From: Piromyces finnis
Taxonomy: Eukaryota; Neocallimastigomycota; Neocallimastigomycetes; Neocallimastigales; Neocallimastigaceae
Direction: 5' to 3'
DNA: 64,000 nt
NCBI GenBank assembly: GCA_002104945.1
Contig: MCFH01000037.1
Coordinates: 477,121-541,120, forward strand
A model generated the notes under the pieces. It was not told where the DNA came from, did no database searches, and saw only the letters and a list, made by a program, of their open reading frames with translations. The position numbers and the translations under genes were made by a program. Below, one piece after another: positions 13,741-25,432 of this stretch. The first letter of the stretch is position 1. Every line of letters starts with the position of its first letter.

Positions 13741-16700
13741 ATGAAGAATTGCGATAATTTTCATTTTAATTCCTTACTATGTCAGCTTTTATACACATTA
13801 TTATTTATTAATGTTATAACAAAAGTATTAGCTAACGAAAAAAATCATAAAGTATTTTTCATTATATTTTTTAATATTAAACATAATATCAATTTATATT
13901 TAATAATACAATTTTTAAATTTATTTTTAAAAAATGTTAAAAATATATTGAATTTAAAATATAAAATAGTACGAGGATGGAGAGAAAGTTATTCTCTGGG
14001 CCAATACAGTAGGACCATATAGCAATCGTCAAGAAACATATGATTTTGATACATTACCTTTTTGTTTATCTCAAAAAGACAATATTGAGCACCGTGAAAC
14101 TTTAGGTATGTATAATTTACAATAAAAAATTTAGGGATATTAATAATTAAGAAATTTAATTATTTATAATTTTAACTATTAAAATTAAAGGTGAAGCTCT
14201 ACTTGGATATGATTACAAAAATACTGGTTTAGAAATTAACTTTAAAGGTAAGATATAGGAATTTTATTTTATTACTAAAATAAATAATCAATATAAAAAA
14301 AAAATTATATATTTAATATTATTTGTAATATAAATATTTAGTTGATATGGAAAATAAGAGTATTTGTAAAAAAATTTTGAATGCCTCGGAACTTGAAAAA
14401 TTTATATATGCTATTAAAAACAATTATTGGTTCGAAATGTATATGGATGATTTACCAATACATGGTAATTTAACAATGAAAACAACGTAATAATTTATCA
14501 ATTAAACTTTGCATTCTTTCTAACCTATTTCTAATATAGGGCTTGTTGGAGAATTGAAAGATAAAGATGTTTATTTGTATACTCATTATGAAATAATAGT
14601 AAAATATAATGAAGAAAGAGTGAGTAAAAAATTAATATTTAAAAAAGAAAATAAATAACAACTCTGTTATAAACTTATAATAATATAATTTATATTATTA
14701 ATTTTTTTTTCTTTTTCTTTTCATTTTTTAATCTTATAAAATTTAAATAAAGATCATTCAAGTCGATTTTAATAAGTAAATATTAATATACAAGCATTTC
14801 TCTTATCGAAACCATTTTCTCTATTGTTTTAAATAATTAAATTTACTAAATATATTATTTTTAAAAATCATAGTGATAATCGTAAACCAATAAAGTTACC
14901 AGAACTTCCATCATATGAAGAAATTAAAAAAAATAAAAATGCATTGTCAAAAATAATAAGCAATATTGAATTTTCATATTCAGTTAAATGGGAAAAAACA
15001 AACATTCAATTTAGAGACAGGTTTGATCGTTATTTAGAATCATCCGCTTTAGAATTTAAAGTAAAAATTTTTTTAGTAAAATATATGATTTTCATTACTC
15101 TAAAAAGTACTAAATTAATAACAAAAAATTATAATTTTTATTTTTAGATCCACATTATAGCTGTTATAAATTCTATAATTATTGCTTTCCTTTTAATTGC
15201 AATTGTAATTACAATTCTTTATAAAACTTTAAAAACGGATTCAAAGAGTTCAAATGATTTAGAAGCTGGTTTATTAAATTTTGTAAGTTAGATGTATAAA
15301 TTATTAATGCAACATTAAATCCTTTTTTTTTTATTAATCAATTAATAAATATGTTTAAACCTAACAGGATACTGATTTTGGAGATGATTATGGTTGGAAA
15401 TTAGTTCATGGTGATATTTTCCGTCGTCCACCACACTGTGCAATTTTATCAACTTTATTAGGTTCTGGTATTCAATTAATTATCCTTTCATTCATTGTTA
15501 TAGTATATACCATGCTTAGAGATCTTTATATAGAGTATGCTTATTTAATTATTAATTTTATAAAAATAATAATTTTTATATTCCTTATTCTAAATAATAA
15601 ATAATTATTTTTTACTCAATTTTATTAAATAGGCAGGCAACAATATTAAGTTCTATTATATTTATCTATGCTATTACATCCATGATTGGTGGTTACTACA
15701 GTGGTAGTTTTTTCGCCAAATATGGAGGAAGAAGTTGGATTAAAAATATGTTCTTAACAGCATGCCTTTTTCCATGTATCATTGGAGGCGTTACCCTTAT
15801 AATAAATTTTATTGCTATATATTATCAAAGTTCAAGAGCAATTCCATTTAAATCAATGGTAAATTAAAATTATATATATTATAAGATTTAATATCTTATC
15901 AACATTAAATAATAAAAAAAAAATAATATCGATAATAATATATTATTAAAAAAATATTATTTATATAATTTTTTTTTTTTAAATATGTAATATCAAACAG
16001 TTAAGTATATTTGCTATATGGTTATTTATAATTTTCCCATTAACTTTATTTGGTTCTATTATTGGTAAAAACTTTGCAGGAGATTCAAATAATCCATGTA
16101 GAACCAATTTAATTCCAAGACCAATACCAGAAAAACCATTGTAAGTAATAGTAACGTAATTTTTTTAAATATAATTATTTAAAGAGTATCATATAGATAC
16201 TAAATTAATATATATTGTTGATTTAGTTATTACCAACCAGTAATATTAATTTTAATGTCAGGAATTTTACCATTTGCCTCAATTTTAATTGAAGTATTTT
16301 TCCTTTATTCTTCTTTCTGGGCATACAAAATTTACTCCGTCTATGGCATTATGCTTATAATGTTATTTATTTTAGCAATTTTAACTGCATGTGTTTCAAT
16401 TATATCAACATTTATATTATTAAATGCTGAAGATCACAGATGGTATAATAATACATTTAATAATATATCTATGTTTTGTAATAATTTTAATATTTTTATT
16501 AATTAAATTATCTATCATTTTATATTTTATTAAAAACTATTAGGCCATGGACATCTTTCTTCTCAGGTGCTTCTACTGTTATATACATATTTTTATTCTC
16601 AGTATACTATTTCTTTAATAAGACAAAGTAATTTTCTTTATATATATTAAATATAAAAAGTATAATAAATAAAAAAGGACAGAATAATATTAAATATCTA

Positions 16701-16976
16701 TTAAATTAATTAATAATAATTGAATAAATATTTAGATCAATTAAAAAAAAGTTATTGATATAAAAATATCACTAAATTTTAATTTTATAATTAACCTAAC
16801 TTATATATCATCGAATTTTATTAATTTTTAGAATGCATGGTCTTTTCCAAATAATATTTTACTTTGGTAATACTACAATAATATGTCTTTTACTAACATC
16901 AATTTTGGGTACCATTGGATATACAGCATCCAATTGGTTTGTAAGGAAAATCTATACAAATGTTAAAATTGATTAA
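13741..16976 (+). CDS. TM9SF3: Transmembrane 9 superfamily (nonaspanin), TM9SF3-like
   Basis: Nonaspanins are Golgi/endosome proteins with a lumenal N-terminal domain and nine membrane spans. Fourteen exons join in frame: 13741-13851, 13970-14105, 14191-14247, 14342-14464, 14540-14619, 14753-14775, 14874-15060, 15148-15282, 15368-15534, 15633-15858, 16001-16140, 16227-16442, 16544-16627 and 16832-16976, giving 609 residues (human TM9SF3 is about 589). A signal peptide covers residues 1-31. The lumenal domain has the TM9SF3-type [17 protein letters not shown] and [12 protein letters not shown]. Spans follow from about residue 285, with [27 protein letters not shown] and LLNAEDHRW. The protein ends [12 protein letters not shown], nearly identical to animal TM9SF3, with the K-x-D Golgi-retention ending. 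Exon 6 is only 23 nt. Confidence 0.95.
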
Positions 16977-17607
16977 GTGTATTTAGTCAATTAAATAGAG
17001 TTAACATCTATTTACAAAAAAAAAAAAAAATTATAAATAATAGAATAAATCTAAAATATTATAGATATAAATAATAATAAATAGTATTTAAGTAGATAGT
17101 TATAATTAACAACAACTAATCATATAAAAAAACAATAACTAAAAACTAGAAAAAAAAATAATATTAAATAAATAAATAAAATAAAATAAATATATAATAT
17201 AATAAAATATAAAACATTAAAAAAGAAAAATTATAATAAGTATTTATAGAATATCCTTTTTAATTTAGCTTTTTTAAATTTACAATCTGTTAATTTTATT
17301 ATAAGGATTCATTTTTATATGCTTTTTTCTTTGATTTATTATTATTTTTTTTTTTTTTTTAATATCCAATGTAATTTTAATCAATTAAAAAAAAAAAATG
17401 AAATGAAATTAAATATAAGAAATTAAGTGATGAAATAATAATAAATAAATGATGGCTTTGTTATTAATATTTTTTAAAATTTTTTTTATTTTTATTATTT
17501 ATTTATTTGTATAACGAAAAAAATATTTTGCTATTATAATTATATGTATAATTTATTGATTAGCTGATATATAATTTTTATTGTTGTTTTTACTGTTGTT
17601 ATTATTA
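16977..17607. other. Convergent 3' spacer between TM9SF3-like and Sec1-like A
   Basis: No gene is seen. The + strand is A-rich to about 17260 and T-rich from about 17310, giving A-rich sense-strand flanks downstream of both stop codons. Confidence 0.5.
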
Positions 17608-20600
17608 TTAATTCAATTTTCCTTTTTCTTTTAATCTTTTTTCTCTATATGTTTCTTTGGTTTTTCCTACAGTATACGATCTTACTAATTTCTTTCTAAG
17701 TTGGACTGTATTACGAGATTTTATATCTGTTTTTAATATGTAGATATCATCCATAAATGATTTTGGTGTTAAAATACCAGTTGAACCTTTTTTTTTTTTT
17801 TTTAAATATATATATAGTGTAAATTTTAATAATTAAATATTGAAAATACATATTTTATGTATAATAAATTTTTATAAAATATAAAAAATAAAATAAATAC
17901 CAATGATAATATCACGATTATGTTCTTTAACCATATCGTACACTTCACGCATTTCTGCATAAGTCATTCCACCTAATATAAATATTATAATTCTTGCTCC
18001 ATAAGTTCTTAAATCATAAATATTTTTATCATTAGTTCTTCTAGCCCAAGTTGGCTTATAGTTTTGTAAAGACACATCATCATATAAAACTTTGTGTGAT
18101 TTTGGTTTTTTTATTTCATTTAATGTTTCATTAGCTATTGCAAGATTAGTATGTTTAAAAAATTTTTGTTTTGTTTTTTCTTTTATTATATCCTAAATAA
18201 TTTAAATAAATTAGAAAAAAAAAAAATTTTTTTAATAAGATATAATATCTTGACTAAAAAATGTTGTATTTTATCTAATTATTTAAAAATATTACTTACC
18301 CTTATTAAAATTTTTATTGGAGTAATATAACGACTTAAATCTGAAATTTCATATCTTTGATTCTTACTTAATTTTTTCCTTTTTTCAGCAAGATAACTCT
18401 TGAATTCAGTTGATTTTATATTAATGATATCATCAGATATTGTTACATTATTATTTTGTTTTTCAACATCTAATAAATCATAGATTTTTTGTTCGTCAAT
18501 TGCTGCATCAGAACAAAGGTTTGAAATAGTAGATTTCATTATTGATTTACTACATAAAACATACAACATTATTAATTGCATTTTTTCCCTTGAACTATTA
18601 ATATAATATATATATCAAAAAAAAATAAAAGTCAATTAATCAATTAAATATCTATTTGTTTTTATTATTATTACAAAAATATATATACATTAATAAAAAT
18701 ATCTTACTTTAAATTTCTATCTTGAACAAATGTTCTTATTTGAGATAATAGTTTATTATCTACAAAAGATTCATCAGCAAGATCCTATTTAATTATTTAT
18801 AAATTTAATGATAAATAATAATATATACGAAAATAATTTTTTTTAATAATAATTTAATTCATTTTAGTTTTATACATATAATATTTACTTGTTCTATTGT
18901 TGCAACATCTCTATTAATTTCTTTCTGTGCAGTATAATAATCCATACATTCTTCAATTAATTTTTGATGCATAGTTGCTTTATCTTTGATCATTAGCTGT
19001 TTTGGAATTTCATAAGTTTGCATTTTTAACTTATTTAATGAAACTCTATAAAGTAAAAATGAAAAAAAAAAAAAAAAAATCATTATTATTTGCTTTTTAA
19101 TAAAATTAATTCATATTATGCAATGATTTTAATACGCACCCTTCTTCATTATTTTGAGCAAATTTAGTGCATTCATCCACCTTTTCTTTAACATATTCCA
19201 TAGCATCAGAAATATACATATGACGAATATCTCTCTATTGAATATTTTTTAATTTAAAGAATGATTATAAATGGTTATATAACTATAATAATTAAATTTG
19301 AAAAAACATATACGCTAAGTTTATTACCCAAAAATCTTCATTTTCATTTAATTTTTCTTGTTTATTTGTTCCATTACTCATTGTATATCTTTAAATTTTT
19401 TATAGAGTGAGAGAGTTTATAATAAGAATTTAAAAATATTATTTATTATTATTCTTAAATCTCCTTATTTTTTCATCAAATATAAAATTTATTTGCTATT
19501 ACCTATATATAACACCATCTTCAATGTCTGCAATATCATTAGCCATACCTTGATAATAAAAATCATGAAGTAATGGACCAACTAAATCATAAGAACGATC
19601 GACAATAATCATATTTGTTCTTTTATAAGGTGTTTTCTTTGGAAAATCACCATCAATATCAGTCAAGTTATCTAATTTTTCTTGTAATTTATAAGCAAAT
19701 TTTGAGGCAATATTACTAGTATTACCGTCTGGGTCAAAATATCTAATATCTGGATAATCTCCAAGTGTAGCAAGTAATGACACTACCTTTATTTTATTAG
19801 AATTTTTGGTATTTAATATTTAATATTTCTAATTGTATTATTAATTTTTTTTTTTTTTTTTTTTTGTTTTTTTTGTTTTGATTTTTTGTTTTATAATAAT
19901 TTGGATAATTTATATATTAATTGATAATATATTTTTGAATTATATTACTTTATTAGATATATCTTCCAGTGTATTGTTTTGAAGTTTTGAATTATAAAGT
20001 CTTTGGAAACATTCCTCGGAACGAATAGTAAAAACTCTTGATTCAAAAACTAATATTTATCATAGTTTAAGGATTTTATTTTTTAATATATAATTCATTT
20101 AAAATTTATAAGAAATTAGTCAATATTATAATACTTTATTTTTACTTTATAAAATATTTAATTTTTTTTTTTTTTTACCGAAGAAATCAACATATAATTC
20201 TTTTAAAATTTCAACAGAATTAGAAATAATTTTTAATTTTCCAATTAAATCATCTGTGACAGCTTTAATAAGAAAAAAAAATTATTACATAATTAAAATT
20301 ATAATTTAAAAATAACAATTTATTATTAATAAATATAATTTTTTAGAAATTTCATTACTTTTTGTAATGTTTTAATAATTATATAATAAATATAAGAATA
20401 ATTACTATTTGTAAAGAATATATTTGCGGTGGAATACATGTTTTTATTTCTAAAATCATTAACAACGAATTGAATAGATTCATCTGTTGGAGAAATAAAA
20501 TAAATAGCATCATATGTTGGAAAAGAATCCTTACGGTCAATTCTATAAATTACTTTTTAAATATAATTTTATAATTGATATATATTTAGAAATATTAATA

Positions 20601-21014
20601 TTATTAAATTTATATCTTTGCACTCAAATAATTAATATCAATATATATGATAATAATAATAATTATTTCCAATACATATTTATATTTATATTAAAATTCA
20701 CTAAAATTTGAAATTACATTCAACATTCTCATTAGCAAGTTCACTACGGGAAAAAATCGAAAATATAATATCATGTGTATAATAATCAACAATTAAAATT
20801 TTTGAAGAAGAATTAACTTGTCTTATCATATCCTCAATGATATCTTAATTTGTTTTGTATATTCAGAAAAATATTTGCCAAGTTAGAGATTAAAATATGT
20901 TATTCTTAACTTTAATTACATAATATATAATAAAATAAATAATATCTATATTTAAATATTACGATTCTTAAGCAAATCAATGAGAGAATTTGATACACCC
21001 TTTGTTGCTAGCAT
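17608..21014 (-). CDS. SEC1: Sec1/Munc18-family protein, divergent tandem copy A
   Basis: SM proteins clasp syntaxin-type SNAREs and promote vesicle fusion; Sec1 acts at the plasma membrane. Thirteen exons join in frame: 20963-21014, 20718-20843, 20406-20552, 20179-20262, 19949-20049, 19503-19786, 19328-19388, 19140-19234, 18889-19045, 18708-18784, 18300-18594, 17901-18192 and 17608-17786, giving 649 residues. Family blocks in order: LLKNHIIEDMIRQV, TYDAIYFISPTDESI, VFESRVFTI, SLLATLGDYPDIRY, IIVDRSYDLVGPLLHDF, MQLIMLYVLC, and IIIFILGGMTYAEMREVY with NRDIIIGSTGILTP. It is more divergent than its upstream neighbour and lacks that copy's long Pro/Ser/Gln tail, ending in a basic GKLN. Eleven introns match the neighbour in place and phase; the twelfth, at the IIIG/S junction, is unique to this copy. 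It may serve a different SNARE or a specialised stage. Confidence 0.9.
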
Positions 21015-21768
21015 GTTTTTATTATTAATACTGATAATATATTGTAAATATTGAAAACACAAAAAAAAAAACTTTTATTTAAAGAGCTAAATTGTACACC
21101 AATCTAATATAAATAGAATTATCTTTATTTATTATCTTTTTTTATTTTTTTAATATTTTTATATTCTGATTAAATTAAATTTTCTTTTTTTTTTTTTTTT
21201 ATATCTTTATCAGTTATAATTTTGTTGTTTGCTTTTCTTTTTTAAAAAAAAAAAATAATAATAAAACTATGTAATATCCTTTTTATATATTAAAAAAAAT
21301 AAATTAAATGTGTCACAAAAAAAATTATTAAACACTATTGAAATAGTTAAATTTTATTTATTTCTTTTTTATTTTTTTTTTTTTCAATTTATTTTTTTAA
21401 TTTTTTACTTTTTATTTCTTATTTTTATTTTATTTTAAACTATTTAATAATCATTTTTAAAAAGTAACCTTTAGCAATTTATCATAATTATTAAAAGCTT
21501 TTATTTGTTATTACAAATTTATTATTTCTTTTTACTTAGGTTTTTGTTTAATTTTAGTTTTACAACAATTACTTTACATTCTAATTTATTATATTTTTTG
21601 TTAGTTTTTTTTTTTTTTTTTTTTTTTTAGTCTTAATAGTTATTTGTGAATCATTTAATTAAAATATAACTTTTATTATTTTATTATTATATGCCATTAT
21701 TAAATGTACAGAAATTAAAACACTAATATTATATTAATATTTTTTATTGTTTTCCTTATTTAAGAAAA
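21015..21768. other. Spacer between the tandem Sec1-like genes
   Basis: About 750 bases lie between the start of copy A and the stop of copy B, so the promoter of copy A must be here. The sequence has many poly(T) tracts (21189-21200, 21367-21384, 21606-21629). No ORF is seen. Confidence 0.5.
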
Positions 21769-23887
21769 TTAATTCTTTTTGAAAAGACCAAACTTCTTCT
21801 TCTTTTCAGGTTTATCAACTCTCTTCAATTGTTGACTTGGAGGAGCACGTTGCATTTGTTGCATTTGTTGTTGATGTTGTTGTTGTTGTTGTTCCATTAT
21901 ATTATTATTACTATGACTTGTATGGAAAGATCTTTGACGACTACTACTACTAATTGGTTCCATTGGTCTAGATGGTGGTGAATTTGTTCTCATTCTTCTT
22001 TGTTGAGTTGGAGATGGTCTTTGTTGTGGACTTCTTGATCCAGAACCTGATCTCATACTTGAGCTTCCCATTGGATTAGAACTACCACTTCTCATTGGAC
22101 GTGCTGGTGGACTACCTCTCATTCCTGGACTACCATGCATTGATGGACTATTTCTTGGAGACATTCTTGGACTTTGTTGATGGAGAGAGCCAAGACTTGC
22201 ATTTCTTGCTTTACGATCCAAATAACCAGAACCATAGCTATTTAATGAGCTACTGGTACTACTTGGTGCAGTTAATAAATTATTACCTGTCTTTAAAGAT
22301 TGAATAGAGTCCATATAACTAACTGGAGTAATAATATGAGTAGATCCTATTATAATATCACGATTATATTCATTACATAATTCATATACGGATCTCATTT
22401 CACTATAATCTAAACCACCAACAACGAATATAATAGTTCTTGGGCCATATTTTCTTAAATCTTCCTTTTCGGAAAGGGCTGGAGATGAAACATCTTTTTG
22501 CTTATCACGATCAGCAGATTTTTTTGCCCAGCTTGGCTTTGTACTTCTTAAACTTGTTCCTTTAACAGTCGCTTGTTCGCCTTCAACCTTTTTATGAGTT
22601 GCTGGTTCCCTAGTAGCCGGGAAAACACGTTTATTCAATACATTATGAAGATTATCCTAAAAATAAATAAAATATATATATGTAAAAAATTTATATCAAT
22701 TAAATTATATATAATTAATTATTTATTTAATAATATATAATATATAATACCTCTATAACATATTTCAATGTGGAAACATATCTACTTAATTCGTAAGAAT
22801 CTTCATCATCATTCTTATTTTGCTTTTTTTTAGCTTTTTCTTTTTCCCACATACTATCATAGCCACGTTTTGGTTTTAAGTCCTTTAATTGACTGCTTTT
22901 TAAATTGGCACCTAAGTATTTAAAGTTACTAATAATATCTAATTCTGGATTCCTAATATGAGCATGTTCTACAAGTTTTCTTAAATCATCTTGTGGTACA
23001 CCATCATGGCATAAAATATATAAAATTAATAAACGTAATTTATCATAATTGCTATTCCATAATAATTATATATAATTATATATATATAAAATGAAAAGGG
23101 AGAAAAATAAGTTTAGAAATATAATTTAAAAAATTTTTAAAATAAAAAAAAAAAAAAAATTGCTATTTAAATATTATCGATCTAATTAAATAATTACTCA
23201 ACATCTGGGTTATCTAATAATGGAACCATATTCATTATAATATTCTTTGGGATAGAGCCTTCGGAAGTTAAACCAGTAATTAAGTTCTATCATAATTAAT
23301 TTATGGATATATATATATAATTATTAAATATCCTCTGTTAAATAATAATAATAATAATTTATTCATTGTTTTTATATAATACTATACCTGTTCAATTTCA
23401 GCAATAGAAGAAATATTATTTTTAGAGAAAATATTATTACATTTCTGACATAAATCAATATGTACAGCAAATTTATCCTTTAATTCATGATATTGTGGTA
23501 ATGCTTGAATTGTATCCTTTAATTCTTTTAAACTTGCACCACTGATTATTTAAATAGATATTTATAATTATTTAAATATTTTTTTACGTTAAAATAATTT
23601 AATAATTTTTATTAAAATTACAAATTATTACCCTTGTCTTCCTCTTGATACACTTGAAGCAGCTTTATTTTCACTAACAAATCGATTAAATTGTTTTGAG
23701 ACTTCTTCACTTACTTCAGCAATATGTGTATGACGATATTTTTTCTTTTTTAATTTAAAGGATAAAACTTATGAGTAACTCTATTATTATATATCATTAA
23801 TAATATTAATAAACACTAATTAATTTACCCATAGATCATCCTTTTCATCTAAAAGAACTACTTTTTCACCAGAAGCACCATTTTGAC

Positions 23888-23932
<45 letters not shown>

Positions 23933-25432
23933 GTTTATTATTATTATTATGTTTATTATTATTATTATTATGTTTATTATTATTATTATTATGTTTATTA
24001 TTATTATTATTATTATGTTTATTATTGTTATTATTATGTTTATTATTGTTATATTTATTACTATTATGTTTATTATGTTTATTATTATATAATGATTTAT
24101 CACTTACGTATATTTGGATCCATTTTCTAATCCAATTAAATCGTTAACCATTGCTTGGTATGTAAATTCATGAACTAATGGACCTGTAATATCAATTGTA
24201 CGGTCAACAATAATCAATGTGGTACGTTCATAATTTGTTTTTTTAGTAATGCTATCATTTAAACCTATATTTTCGCATTCATTTTCTAATTGAAATGCGA
24301 CTCTTGCAGCCATTGTTCTTCTATCGCCATTTGGATCATAATATCTGATAATTGGATATTCTTCAAGAGTTGATAAAAGAGATACCAACTAAATATTTCA
24401 TTATTTATATAAATTATTTAATTATAGATATAATTGATTTCTCTGAATTAAATTATTAATAATGATTTTTTTTTATTATTATAATCCTTGCCAACCTTTT
24501 TTGCAACATTTTCAACTTCATGAGTAACTTCTGTGGTTGAAGTTATTAATGGACTATAAAAAGTATGGAAAGATTGAGGGATATCAAAATTAAATACTCT
24601 TGATTCAAATGCTGAATGAATATACAAAGTTAGTGTTAAATAAGAAACTTAGTTTAAAATGGGATAAATTTCATGAATAATACATAATAATATGTACCCA
24701 AAAAATCAACATTAAGTTCTTTTAGATTCTTAATATGCTTTTGTACATTATTTCTCTTTAATCTTTGGAATAATTTATCAGATATTGCTTTAAAGTTACG
24801 TTTAAATATTTAAAATTTTTGATTAATGTATAAATTATACATAAGTATGTTTGTATATCAATTAACAGTAAAATAAATATTTAACATATTGTTAAAAAGG
24901 TATAAAGATATATTTAATCGATGATATTTACATGAGGTGAGAAATACATTAGCTGCAGCGTAAAGAGGTCTTTGTTGAAAATCAGCAATTAATCTATCAA
25001 TTGAATCTGCTGTTGGAGAAATAAAATAAATAGCTTCAAGATTGGTATAAGGTTGTCTTTTTCTTTCAATGCTTTCTACCACTTTATTTTTAAATTAAAA
25101 ATGTTTAATTACTTTACTTAATTCAATTAAATAAATCATATTGTTTCATTTATATTACTAACAAGTAACGTTTTCATCCAAAATATCATAAATTTCACAA
25201 ACAGAATTTAATATTTGTAAAGATTTTGAATCCACAACAACTAATTTCCATTGATTTGGAACAACGGATTTTATCATATCATGTAAAAGACCTTTTATTA
25301 TTGTTATTTTCAAAAAAATAAATATAGTAATAAACCAAAATTTTAAATATTAATATATAATATTTGACATTGTTTTCTTTTTTTTTTTTAAATATATATA
25401 TTACGTTTTCTTAAAAGTTCTTTTATCGACAT
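21769..25432 (-). CDS. SEC1: Sec1/Munc18 protein, canonical Sec1-like copy B with long C-terminal tail
   Basis: This is the better-conserved exocytic SM protein of the pair. Twelve exons join in frame: 25405-25432, 25163-25291, 24932-25081, 24698-24787, 24496-24611, 24108-24388, 23829-24060, 23632-23744, 23388-23541, 23198-23286, 22751-23051 and 21769-22656, giving 856 residues. Family blocks: LLRKRLLHDMIKSVVP, LVESIERKRQPYTNLEAIYF, AFESRVFNFD, SLLSTLEEYPIIRYYDP, IIVDRTIDITGPLVHEFTYQ, DKLRLLILYILCHDGVPQDD, RKYGPRTIIFVVGGLDYSEM, and NRDIIIGSTHIITPVSYM. Two lineage features stand out. An Asn/Lys/His repeat of about 60 residues sits just before the conserved DEKDDLW. A C-terminal tail of about 180 residues is rich in Ser, Pro, Met and Gln (NSPSMHGSPGM, EQQQQQHQQQ) and ends KKKKFGLFKKN. 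The basic end could bind lipids or SNAREs; that is inference. Confidence 0.93.
23892..24060 (-). repeat. Asn/Lys/His-coding trinucleotide repeat inside Sec1-like copy B
   Basis: An (AAT)n tract interrupted at regular intervals by AAA CAT encodes blocks of Asn separated by Lys-His. It is in frame within exon 7, which starts at 24060. The preceding 47-nt intron (24061-24107) ends inside the same repeat, using its only AG. Confidence 0.85.

Noticed and set aside
17240-17262. AATATCCTTTTTAATTTAG as another U12 5' site near TM9SF3
   Set aside because: It lies downstream of the TM9SF3 stop codon with no exon on either side, so it is chance in AT-rich DNA.
23858-24103. Ile-rich ORFs on both strands over the repeat in Sec1 copy B
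   Set aside because: These are other-frame translations of the (AAT)n repeat. The real frame encodes Asn/Lys/His within exon 7.
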